A model generated the notes under the pieces. That model was not told the DNA's origin and did no database searches. It worked only from the letters and a program-made list of their open reading frames with translations. From NCBI RefSeq assembly GCF_018069875.1, contig NZ_JAGQDF010000010.1:1-64000 (forward strand): a stretch of DNA of 64,000 nucleotides, written 5' to 3'. The translations under genes and the position numbers were made by a program. Below, piece after piece: positions 1-12,000 of the stretch (position 1 is the stretch's first letter; every line of letters begins with the position of its first letter). This stretch comes from Ideonella alba (GTDB lineage: Bacteria; Pseudomonadota; Gammaproteobacteria; Burkholderiales; Burkholderiaceae_C).

Positions 1-3000
1 TCGTTGACATCGATGATGTCCGGACCCAGGATCAGATTGGCCGTGTCGAAGCCGCCGTGGCCATCGGAGATGGTGTAGGTGGCGAGCGGGATCAGGCCGT
101 TGTAGTCCTTGGCCGGGGTGAAGGTGAAGGTGCCATCGCCGCGCACGACCAGGGTGCCCACGGCGGTGCCGTCGGCCTTGGTGATGGTGGCGGTGTTGCC
201 GGCCAGGAAGGTTTCGGCCACGCCGTCGCCGTTGGTGTCCACGGCGAACTCGGTGACGCTCAGGCTGTCGCCGTCGACGTCGCTGTCCGGGGTGCCATCG
301 GTCAGCACGTTGCCGTTGACCGGGGTGTCCTCGGTGACGGCATAAGTGTTGTCGGTGGCGACCGGCGCGTCGTTGACCGCCTCGACGTTGATCGAGATGG
401 TGCCCACGTCCGAGCCACCGAAGGTGTCGCTGACGGTGTAGTCGACCTTGATCGGGCCGCCGTTGTAGTTGGCGTTGGGGGTGAAGCTCAGGCTGCCATC
501 GGCGTTGAAGGTCAGCGTGCCCTCAGGCAGGGTGATCACATCACCAGGCTGCACGTCCTGGCCGTTGATCTGCGTGATGTGCAGCGCGTCGCCCTCGGGG
601 TCCGCATCGTTGGCCAGCGGCTTGAAGGTGACGGTCTGGTCCTCCTTCATGTCGACGATGTCGTCGGCCGCCACCGGCGCGGCGTTCGGGCCCACGGTGA
701 TGTGGGCCGTGCCCTGCACGGTGTCGTCGCCGTCGCTGACGGTGTAGGTGAAGTCCACCGGACCGACCACGCCAGGGGCGGGGTCGAAGGTCAGGCTGCC
801 ATCGGGGTTGAGCGTGACCGTGCCCAGCACCGCACCGGTGGCCGGGTCGGTCAGCGTGACCGGGTTGCCCAGGCTGATAGGCTGGCCCGCGACCTCGGTG
901 ATGGTCAGCGTGTCGCCATCGGCGTCCTTGGAGTCGGCCAGCGGGTTGACCGTCACCGGCACGTCGAAGGGCGTCTGCGCCGAGACGTCCACCGTGGTGG
1001 GCGCATCGTTCTGGCCCGTGACGGTGATCGTCAGCGTGGTGGTGCTGGTGTTGCCCGCCGCGTCCTTGATGGTGTAGCTGAAGATGTCCTGGCCGATCTC
1101 GCCGTCGTCCAGGCCCTGCGCCGCCGCATTGGGCGTGAAGGTGTACGAGCCGTCGGCCTTGAGCACCAGCGTGCCCCACTGGCTGACGATCGCCTGGCCC
1201 GCGCTGACCGTGGTGCCGTTGAAGCTCACCGTGGTCACGGTGAGGGTGTCGCCGTTGGGATCGGTGTCGTTGGCCAGCACGCCAGCGGCCTTGTCCACGC
1301 TGAGCGTGAGGTCCTCGCTGGTGGTGTTGGTGTCAGCCACCGCCGTGGGCGCCTGGTTGGCACCAATGGCCAGCGTGACCGTGCCCTCATCCGTCGCACC
1401 CGACGGATCCTTGACCGTGTAGGTCAGCTGCGGCACCGGACCGTTGTAGTCCTGGGCCGGGGTGAAGATCAGCGTGCCATCGGCGCGCAGCTCCACCGTG
1501 CCGATCGGCTCGCCCGCGGCATTGGTCAGCGCCACCACCGCACCCGGTGCGAAGCTCTCGGGCACGCCGTCGCCGTTGGTGTCGACCTTGAAGCCCGCCA
1601 CCGTCAGCTTGTCGCCATCGACGTCGCTGTCGTTGCCCAGCACGTCGATCGAGCCCGAGCCGTTGGGCGCCACCGTCAGCGCATCGTCCGTGGCCACCGG
1701 CGCGTCGTTGACCGGGCGCACGTCCACATGCACGTTGGCCTGCACCGACTCCTTGCCATCGGTGGCGGTGTACTTGAAGTCCACCGGACCGTTGTAGTCC
1801 TTGTTGGGCGTGAAGGTCAGCGTGCCATCGGCATTGAGCGTGACGGTGCCATTGGTCACCGCCACCGAGCCGCCCACGCTGATGTTCTGGCCGTTGATCT
1901 GCGTGATCGTCAGCACATCGCCCGCATCCGGGTCGCTGTCGTTGTCCAGCACGCGGATGACCACCGACTGGTCCTCATCCGTCACCGCCGAGTCATCCAC
2001 CAGGCGCGGCGAGTCCTGCAGCGGACGCACCGGGCCCAGGCTCAGCGTGGCGCTGTCGCTGCCACCGTTGCCATCGGTGATGGTGTAGGTCACCAGCGGC
2101 ACATCGCCCGCATAGTCCTTGGCCGGCGTGAAGACGTAGCTGCCGTCCAGGTTGATCACCAGCGTGCCCACGCCGGCAATCGTCGCCGTCTGGCCCACCG
2201 TGAAGTCCTCGGCCACGCCGTCACCATTGGTGTCGACGCTGAAGCCCGTGACGCTCAGCGTGTCGCCGTCCACGTCGGTGTCGTTGACCAGCACATTGCC
2301 CGTGGCCTGCTGGTCCTCGAAGACCTGGTCGTTCTTGTCGTTGACCGCGTCAGGCGCGTCGTTGACCGCCTCGACGTTGATCGAGATGGTGCCCACGTCC
2401 GAGCCACCGAAGGTGTCGCTGACGGTGTAGTCGACCTTGATCGGGCCGCCGTTGTAGTTGGCGTTGGGGGTGAAGCTCAGGCTGCCATCGGCGTTGAAGG
2501 TCAGCGTGCCCTCAGGCAGGGTGATCACATCACCAGGCTGCACGTCCTGGCCGTTGATCTGCGTGATGTGCAGCGCGTCGCCCTCGGGGTCCGCATCGTT
2601 GGCCAGCGGCTTGAAGGTGACGGTCTGGTCCTCCTTCATGTCGACGATGTCGTCGGCCGCCACCGGCGCGGCGTTCGGGCCCACGGTGATGTGGGCCGTG
2701 CCCTGCACGGTGTCGTCGCCGTCGCTGACGGTGTAGGTGAAGTCCACCGGACCGACCACGCCAGGGGCGGGGTCGAAGGTCAGGCTGCCATCGGGGTTGA
2801 GCGTGACCGTGCCCAGCACCGCACCGGTGGCCGGGTCGGTCAGCGTGACCGGGTTGCCCAGGCTGATAGGCTGGCCCGCGACCTCGGTGATGGTCAGCGT
2901 GTCGCCATCGGCGTCCTTGGAGTCGGCCAGCGGGTTGACCGTCACCGGCACGTCGAAGGGCGTCTGCGCCGAGACGTCCACCGTGGTGGGCGCATCGTTC

Positions 3001-6000
3001 TGGCCCGTGACGGTGATCGTCAGCGTGGTGGTGCTGGTGTTGCCCGCCGCGTCCTTGATGGTGTAGCTGAAGATGTCCTGGCCGATCTCGCCGTCGTCCA
3101 GGCCCTGCGCCGCCGCATTGGGCGTGAAGGTGTACGAGCCGTCGGCCTTGAGCACCAGCGTGCCCCACTGGCTGACGATCGCCTGGCCCGCGCTGACCGT
3201 GGTGCCGTTGAAGCTCACCGTGGTCACGGTGAGGGTGTCGCCGTTGGGATCGGTGTCGTTGGCCAGCACGCCAGCGGCCTTGTCCACGCTGAGCGTGAGG
3301 TCCTCGCTGGTGGTGTTGGTGTCAGCCACCGCCGTGGGCGCCTGGTTGGCACCAATGGCCAGCGTGACCGTGCCCTCATCCGTCGCACCCGACGGATCCT
3401 TGACCGTGTAGGTCAGCTGCGGCACCGGACCGTTGTAGTCCTGGGCCGGGGTGAAGATCAGCGTGCCATCGGCGCGCAGCTCCACCGTGCCGATCGGCTC
3501 GCCCGCGGCATTGGTCAGCGCCACCACCGCACCCGGTGCGAAGCTCTCGGGCACGCCGTCGCCGTTGGTGTCGACCTTGAAGCCCGCCACCGTCAGCTTG
3601 TCGCCATCGACGTCGCTGTCGTTGCCCAGCACGTCGATCGAGCCCGAGCCGTTGGGCGCCACCGTCAGCGCATCGTCCGTGGCCACCGGCGCGTCGTTGA
3701 CCGGGCGCACGTCCACATGCACGTTGGCCTGCACCGACTCCTTGCCATCGGTGGCGGTGTACTTGAAGTCCACCGGACCGTTGTAGTCCTTGTTGGGCGT
3801 GAAGGTCAGCGTGCCATCGGCATTGAGCGTGACGGTGCCATTGGTCACCGCCACCGAGCCGCCCACGCTGATGTTCTGGCCGTTGATCTGCGTGATCGTC
3901 AGCACATCGCCCGCATCCGGGTCGCTGTCGTTGTCCAGCACGCGGATGACCACCGACTGGTCCTCATCCGTCACCGCCGAGTCATCCACCAGGCGCGGCG
4001 AGTCCTGCAGCGGACGCACCGGGCCCAGGCTCAGCGTGGCGCTGTCGCTGCCACCGTTGCCATCGGTGATGGTGTAGGTCACCAGCGGCACATCGCCCGC
4101 ATAGTCCTTGGCCGGCGTGAAGACGTAGCTGCCGTCCAGGTTGATCACCAGCGTGCCCACGCCGGCAATCGTCGCCGTCTGGCCCACCGTGAAGTCCTCG
4201 GCCACGCCGTCACCATTGGTGTCGACGCTGAAGCCCGTGACGCTCAGCGTGTCGCCGTCCACGTCGGTGTCGTTGACCAGCACGTTGCCCGTGGCCTGCT
4301 GGTCCTCGAAGACCTGGTCGTTCTTGTCGTTGACCGCGTCGGGCGCGTCGTTGACGGCGCGCACGTCGATGTTGACGGTGGCGGTGCTGGAGCCGCCGAA
4401 CTCGTCGGACACGGTGTACTGGAAGGACACCGGGCCGTTGAAGTTGGCATTGGGCGTGAAGCTCAGGGTGCCGTCTGCGTTCAGCACCAGCGTGCCTTCC
4501 GGCAGCGTGACCGTGCCGCCAGGGACGATGTCCTGGCCGTTGATCTGGGTGATCTCCAGCGGGTCGTTCTCGGGGTCGCCGTCGTTGCTGCGCGGGTCGA
4601 AGGTGACCTTGGCGTCCTCGCTGCCCTGGACAACGTCGTTCTGGGCGATCGGCGGGGCGTTCAGGCCCACGGTGACGTGGACGTTGCCGGTGTCGGTGGC
4701 GGTGCCGTCCGACACGGTGTAGCTAAAGTCGACCGGGCCGTCGAAGCCAGGCACCGGGTCGAAGGTGACCGTGCCGTCGGCATTGAGCGTGACGGTGCCG
4801 ATCGGCGCACCGGTGGCGTCCACCAGCTGCACCGACCCACCCGGGACGATCGGCTGGCCGTTGATCTCGGTGATGGTCAGGGTTTCGACATCGGCGTCGG
4901 TGTCGTTGCCCAGCAGATTGATGGTGACCGGCTGGTCGAAGGGCGTCGAGGCCGAGTCATCGACCGCCACCGGGGCGTCGTTCTGACCGGTGACGGTGAT
5001 CGTCAGCGTGGTGGTCGAGCTGCGGCCCGACGGGTCGGTCACGGTGTAGCTGAAGACGTCGGCGCGGCTCTCGCCATCGTCCAGGCCTTGCGCGGCCGCG
5101 TTGGGCACGTAGGTGTAGGAACCGTCGGAGCGCAGCACCAGGGTACCCCAGGCACCGGCCAGCGGCTGGCCCACCGTGCCGGTGGTGCCGCCGAAGCTGA
5201 CGCCGGAGACGCTCAGGCTGTCGCCGTCCGGATCGGTGTCGCGACCGGCGCCCAGGATGACGCCGTCGGCAGCCGACACATCGAGGCTGGTGTCCTCGTT
5301 GGTGGTGCCGGTGTCGGCCACGGCCACCGGCGCGTCGGGACGCGGCGTGACGGTGATGTTGACCGTGGCGGTGTCGGTGGCGCCGGACGGGTCAGCAATG
5401 GTGTAGGTGAAGCTGACCGGGCCGTTGTAGTTCGGCGCCGGGATGAAGGTGACGGTGCCGTCGGCGTTGAGCGTGACGGTGCCGTTGGACACGTTGACGG
5501 TCTGGCCCGGCAGGATGTCGACACCACCGATCTGGGTGATCCGCAGGGTGTCGCCATCCTTGTCGGTGTCGTTGCCCAGCAGGTTCAGCGTGACGGACTG
5601 GTCCTCGGCCACGCTGCCGGCGTCATTGACCGCATCGGGCGCGTCGTTGACCGGCTGCACATTGATCGTGACCTGGGCCACGTCGGTGCCGCCGAACGGG
5701 TCGGCCACGGTGTAGCTGAAGGTGACCGGGCCATTGAAGTCCGGGTTGGGCACGAAGTTCAGCGTGCCGTCCGGGTTCATCGTGATCGTGCCCTGGGGCA
5801 GCGTGATCGAGCCGCCCGGGGCGATGTCCACGCCGTTGATCTGGGTGATGTGCAGCGGGTCGCCTTCGGGCGAGCTGTCGTTGGCCAGCGGATTGAAGGC
5901 GTTGAGCGGCTGGTCCTCGTCGACGGTGAAGACATCGTCACCGGCGGTCGGCGGCGCGATGCCACCCACGGTGATCGACACGCGGCCGGTGTCGCTGGCG

Positions 6001-9000
6001 GTGCCGTCCGAGACGGTGTAGTCGAAGCTGACCAGGCCGGTGAAGCCGCGCACCGGGTCGAAGGTGACGGTGCCGTCGGCGTTGATCGTCAGCGTGCCCG
6101 ACGCCAAGGTGATCACATCACCCGGCCTGACGTTCACGCCATTGATCTGGGTGACGCTCAGCGGCTCGTTGTCCGGATCGGTGTCGTTGGCGACCAGGTT
6201 CAGCGTGACGGGGGCGTCGAACGGCGTGCTGGCGGAGTCATCGACGGCCACCGGCGCGTCGTTCTTGCCGGTGACGGTGAGGGTCAGCGTGGCCGTGGCG
6301 GTGTTGCCCGCCGGGTCGATGATGGTGTAGCTGAAGACATCCGCCTGGCTCTCGCCATCGTCCAGACCTTGCGCGGCGGCGTTCGGGACGTAGGTGTAGG
6401 AGCCGTCGGCATTGAGCGTCAGCGTGCCCCAGGCGCCCGCGATGGGCTGACCCACGGTGCCGACCACGCCGCCGAAGGCGATGCCGGAGACGCTCAGGCT
6501 GTCGCCATTGGGGTCGGTGTCGGTGCCGGCACCCAGGATCACGCCATTGGCGGCGCTGACGGTGAGCGTGGTGTCCTCGTCGGTGGTGCCGACGTCGTCG
6601 GTGGCCACCGGCGGCAGGTTGGGGCCGATGTTGATGGTGACGGTGGCGGTGTCGGTGCTGCCCGACGGGTCCTGCACCGTGTACTCCAGCGTGACCGGGG
6701 CGGTCTGACCGGGCGCCGGCGTGAAGGCCAGCGTGCCGTCGGCGTTGAGCACCACGGTGCCGACCACCTTGCCGGTGCCGTCGGTCAGGTCGACCGGCAC
6801 CCCGACGGTGACGGGCTGGCCGTTGATCTCGGTGATGGCCAGCGTGTCGCCGTCGACGTCGGTGTCGTTGCGCAGGACATCGATGTTGACGGTCTGGTTG
6901 GGCTCGACGGTGGCGGTGTCGTCATTGGCCACCGGCGGATCGTTCAGCGGCGTGACGTCGATGTGCACCGAGGCCACGTCGGTGCCGCCGAACGGGTCGG
7001 ACACCGTGTAGCTGAAGTCGACCGGGCCGTTGAAGTCCGGGTTGGGCACGAAGCTCAGCGTGCCGTCGGCGTTCATCGTCACCGTGCCCTGGGGCAGGGT
7101 GACCGAGCCGCCGGGGACGATCGACTGGCCATTGATGGCCGTGATCGTCAGCGGGTCGCCCTCGGGCGTGGTGTCGTTGGCCAGCGGGTTGAAGCTGCTG
7201 AGCGGCTGGTCTTCGGGGGTGGTGAAGCTGTCGTTGACCGCGTCCGGCGCACCCAGCGTGCCGACATTGATCGTGACCTTGCCGATGTCGGAGGCGGTGC
7301 CGTCGGACAGCGTGTACTCGAAGCTGACCGGGCCGGTGAAGCCGCGCACCGGGTCGAAGCTGAGCGTGCCGTCGGCATTGAGCGTGACGGTGCCGATCGT
7401 CTTGCCGCTGCCATCGGTCAGCGTGACGGGCGTGCCGACGCTGACCGGCTGGCCATTGATCTGGGTGATCGACAGCGTCTCGCCGTCGACATCCTTGTCG
7501 TTGGCGAGCACGTTCAGCGTGATCGTGGTGTCGAAGGGCGTGCTGGCCGAGTCGTCCACGGCCACGGGGGCGTCGTTGCGGCCGGTGACGGTCAGGGTCA
7601 GCGTGGAGGTGGAGGTCAGGCCGCTCGGGTCGGTCACCGTGTAGGTGAAGACATCGAACTGGCTCTCGCCGTCGTCCAGCGCCTGCGCGGCCGCATTGGG
7701 CACGTAGGTGTAGGAGCCGTCGGCGTTGAGGGTCAGCGTGCCCCAGGCACCGGCCAGGGGCTGGCCCACGGTGCCGTTGGCGCCGCCGAAGGACACGGCG
7801 GACACACTGAGGGTGTCGCCGTCGACATCGGTGTCGCGGCCGGCGCCCAGGATGACGCCGTCAGCGGCGGACACCACCAGGCTGGTGTCTTCGTCGGTGC
7901 TGCCGGTGTCGGGCGCCGCCACCGGGGCGTCGGGCATCGGGCTGACGTTGACCGTCACCGAGGCGGTGTCGGTGGCGCCGAAGGGGTCGGCGACGGTGTA
8001 GGTGAAGCTGACCGGACCGGTGTAGTTCGGGGCCGGCGTGAAGGTGACGGTGCCGTCGGCATTGAGCGTGACGGTGCCGTTGGTCACGTTGACCGTCTGA
8101 CCCGGCAGGATGTTGACGCCGTCGATCTGCGTGATGTGCAGCGCGTCACCGTCGATGTCTTCGTCGTTGCCCAGCAGGTTCAGCGTGATGGACGCGTCTT
8201 CCTCGGTGCTGGCGACGTCGTCGACAGCCAGCGGCGCATCATTGCGCGACGTGACATCCACGTGCACGCTGGCCTGGACCGGGGTCTGGCCGTCGGAGAC
8301 GGTGTAGGTGAAGTCGACCGGGCCGACATAGTCGGCGGCGGGCGTGAAGGTCAGCGTGCCGTCGGCATTGAGCGTGACCGTGCCGTTGGCGACGGCCACG
8401 CTGCCACCGACGGTGATGGCCTGGCCGTTGACCTGGGTGATCGTGAGCGGGTCGCCGTCGGCGTCGCTGTCGTTGTCCAGCACGCGGATGACCACCGGGG
8501 TGTCCTCGGGGGTCAGGGCCGTGTCGTTGACCGCCGAGGGTGTGTCGCTGCGCGGCTCGACCGTCAGCGTCAGCGTGGCGCTGTCGGAGCCGCCCTGGCC
8601 GTCGGTGATGGTGTAGGTGGCCACCGGCACCGGTCCGTTGTAGTCACGGGCCGGCGCGAAGGTGTAGGAGCCATCGGCGTTGATCGTCAGCGTACCGACG
8701 CCCACGATCGTGGCGCTGGCGCCCGCGGCGAAGCTCTCCTGGACGCCGTCGCCGTTGGTGTCGATGGTGAAGCCGGTGACGCTGAGCGTGTCGCCGTCGA
8801 CATCGCTGTCGGGCGTGCCGTCGGTCAGGACATTGCCGCTGGCGGGAATGTCTTCCAGCACCGTCGCCACATCGTCGGTGGCGACCGGGTTGTCATTGAC
8901 CGGGTTGACGGTGATGTGGATGACCGCCGTGTCCGAACCGCCGAACTGGTCGCTGACGGTGTAGTTGACGTCGATCGGGCCGCCGTTGAAGTCCTTGTTC

Positions 9001-12000
9001 GGCGTGAAGCTGAGCGTGCCGTCGGCGTTGACGGTGATCACGCCCTGGGCGATGGTGATCTTGTCGCCGGGGGCGACGTTCACACCGTTGATCTGGGTGA
9101 TCGTCAGCGCGTCGCCTTCGATGTCCGGGTCGTTGGAGCGCGGATCGAAGGTGACCGTGGTGTCTTCGTCCATGACGACGTTGTCGTCCTGGGCCACCGG
9201 CGGCGCATTCGGGCCGACGGTGACGGTGGCGTGGCCGGTGTCGGTGCCGCCCTGGCCGTCGCTGACCGTGTAGTCGAAGTCGACCGGGCCCTTGAAGCCT
9301 TCGACCGGGTCGAAGGTGAGGGTGCCGTCAGCACCCAGCGTGACGGTGCCGATCGGGTTGCCCAGGCCGTCAGTCAGCGTGACAGGCACGCCCACGGTGA
9401 TGGGCTGGCCGTTGATCTCGGTGATCGTCAGCGGGTCGCCTTCGGGGTCGGTGGAGCCCGCCAGCGGGTCCAGCACGATCGGGGTGTCGAAGGGCGTGTT
9501 GCCGGACACGTCGCCGGCCGTCGGACCGTCGTTGACGCCGTTGATGGTGATCGTCAGCGTGGCCGTCGCGGTGTTGCCGGCGGCATCGACGATGGTGTAG
9601 CTGAAGACGTCCTGGGCGGTATCGCCCTGGCCCAGTGCGTCGGCGGCGGCGCTGGGGGTGAAGGTGTAGGAGCCGTCGGCGTTCAGCGTCAGCGTGCCCC
9701 AGGCGCCGGCCACGCTCTGGCCGGCGGTGGCGGTGGTGCCACCGAAGCTGAATTCCTTGACCAGCAGCGTGTCGCCATTGGGGTCGGTGTCGGTGCCGGC
9801 GCCCTGGATCACGCCATGGGCGGCGTCCACCACCAGCGGGGTGTCCTCATCGGTGGTGCCGACGTCATTGACGGCGGTGGGGCCGCGGTTCTCACCGATG
9901 GTGAAGACCACCGTGCCCTGGTCGCTCAGGCCGGCCGGATCTTCCACCGTGTAGGTGACCGGCGGCACCGGGCCGTTGTAGTCCTGGGCCGGACGGAACT
10001 CCAGCTTGCCGTCGGCGGTCAGCGTGACCGTGCCGACCACCGCGCCCGTGGCGGGGTCGACGATGTCCACGCTGTCGCCAGGCACGACATCCTGGCCATT
10101 GATCTGGGTGACCGTCAGCTCGCTGCGCGGGTTGTCCGGGTCGGTGTCGTTGGCCAGCACGTCGATCACGCCGACGCCGTTGGGCGCCACGGTCAGCGCA
10201 TCGTCGGCGGCGACAGGCGCGTCGTTCACCGGCGTCACGTCGACGTGCACCTGGGCCGTGACGGGGGTGTTGCCGTCACTGACGGTGTAGCTGAAATCGA
10301 CCGGGCCGGTGTAGTCCTTGGCCGGGGTGAAGACCAGCTTGCCGCCCTGCAGCGTGACGGTGCCGTTGGTCACCGCGACCGACTGACCCTCGGTGATCGC
10401 CTGGCCGTTGACCTCGGTGATCGTCAGCGAGTCGCCCGAGTCCGGGTCACGGTCATTGGCCAGCACATCGATGACGATGGCGGTGTCTTCCGGGGTGCTG
10501 GCGCTGTCGTTGACGGCGCGGGGCGAATCGTCCACCGGGGCGACCGGACCGAGCAGGACGTTGGCGCTGTCCGTGCCGCCATGGCCGTCGCTGATCGTGT
10601 AGGTGACCTGCGGCACCGGGCCGTTGTAGTTCAGGGCCGGGGTGAAGGTGAAGCTGCCGTCGGCATTGATGCGCAGCGAACCGATCGCGCCGCCGCTGGC
10701 GTCGCGGATCACGGCGGTGGCGCCGGCCGCGAAACTCTCGGCGACGCCGTCGCCGTTGGTGTCGACGGTGAAGCCGGTCACGCTGAGCGTGTCGCCGTCG
10801 ACGTCGCTGTCGGGCGTGCCGTCGGTCAGCACGTTGCCGGAGAGCGGCGTGTCTTCCAGCACCGGGTACAGGTTGTCGGTGGCGACCGGCGGGTCATTCA
10901 CGTCGATGATGTCCGGACCCAGGATCAGCGAGGCGGTGTCGGTGCCGCCCTTGCCGTCATCGATCGTGTAGGTGACGGGCGGAATGACGCCGTCGTAGTC
11001 CTTGGCCGGCGTGAAGGTGAAGCTGCCATCGGCGTTGATGATTAGCGTGCCGATGCCCGGGATGGTGGCGGTCTGGCCCGGCTGGAAGACTTCCGGCGTG
11101 CCGTCGCCATTGGTGTCGACCGCAAAGGACTTGACAACCAGCTTGTCGCCGTCGACGTCGGTGTCGTTGGTCAGCACGTTGCCGCTGACCGGGGTGTCCT
11201 CGGTGACGGGGACGATGTCGTCCACCGCATCCGGGGCGTCGTTGACGTCGATGATGTCCGGACCCAGGATCAGGCTGGCGGTGTCGGTGCCGCCGTTGCC
11301 GTCGTCGATGGTGTAGGTGATCGGCGGGATGGTGCCGTTGTAGTCCTTCACCGGCGTGAAGGTGAAGCTGCCGTCCTCGTTGATGACCAGCGTGCCAACG
11401 CCCGGAATCGTGGCCGTCTCGCCCGGCAGGAAGACTTCGGGCGTGCCGTCGCCATCGACGTCGACCGAGAACTCCTTGACCACGATCGGGTCGCCGTCGA
11501 CGTCGGTGTCGTTGGTCAGCACGTTGCCGCTGACCGGGGTGTCCTCGGTGACGGGGAAGATGTCATCCACCGCGTCCGGGTTGTCGTTGACGTCGATGAT
11601 GTCCGGACCCAGGATCAGGCTGGCGGTGTCGGTGCCGCCCTGGCCGTCGTCGATGGTGTAGGTGATGGGCGGAATCGTGCCGTCGAAGTCCTTCACCGGC
11701 GTGAAGGTGAAGCTGCCGTCCTCATTGATGATCAGCGTGCCGACGCCAGGGATGGTGGCGGTCTGGCCGGGCTGGAAGACCTCGGGCGTGCCGTCGCCAT
11801 TGGTGTCGACCGCGAATTCCTTGACGACGATCGGGTCGCCATCGGTGTCCGAGTCGTTGGTCAGCACGTTGCCGCTGACCGGCGTGTCCTCGGTGACGGC
11901 GAAGGTGTCGTCCACTGCCGTCGGGTTGTCGTTGACCGGGTCGACCACGATGTCGACCACGGCGATCGCGGTGCCGCCGTTGCCGTCGTCAACGATGACG

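Noticed and set aside
364-4341. Repeats in the adhesin considered as a CRISPR or mobile element
   Set aside because: Repeats are coding, in frame and multiples of three, with no spacers, transposase or terminal inverted repeats.
57-11045. Plus-strand open frame of 3662 codons with an Arg/Val/Gly/Asp/His-rich product
   Set aside because: Antisense shadow of adhesin 1. Its codon boundaries coincide with those of the real minus-strand gene, and GC-rich codons leave no stops on the other strand. The product is low-complexity and has no family features, while the minus strand gives well-formed Ig-like repeats.
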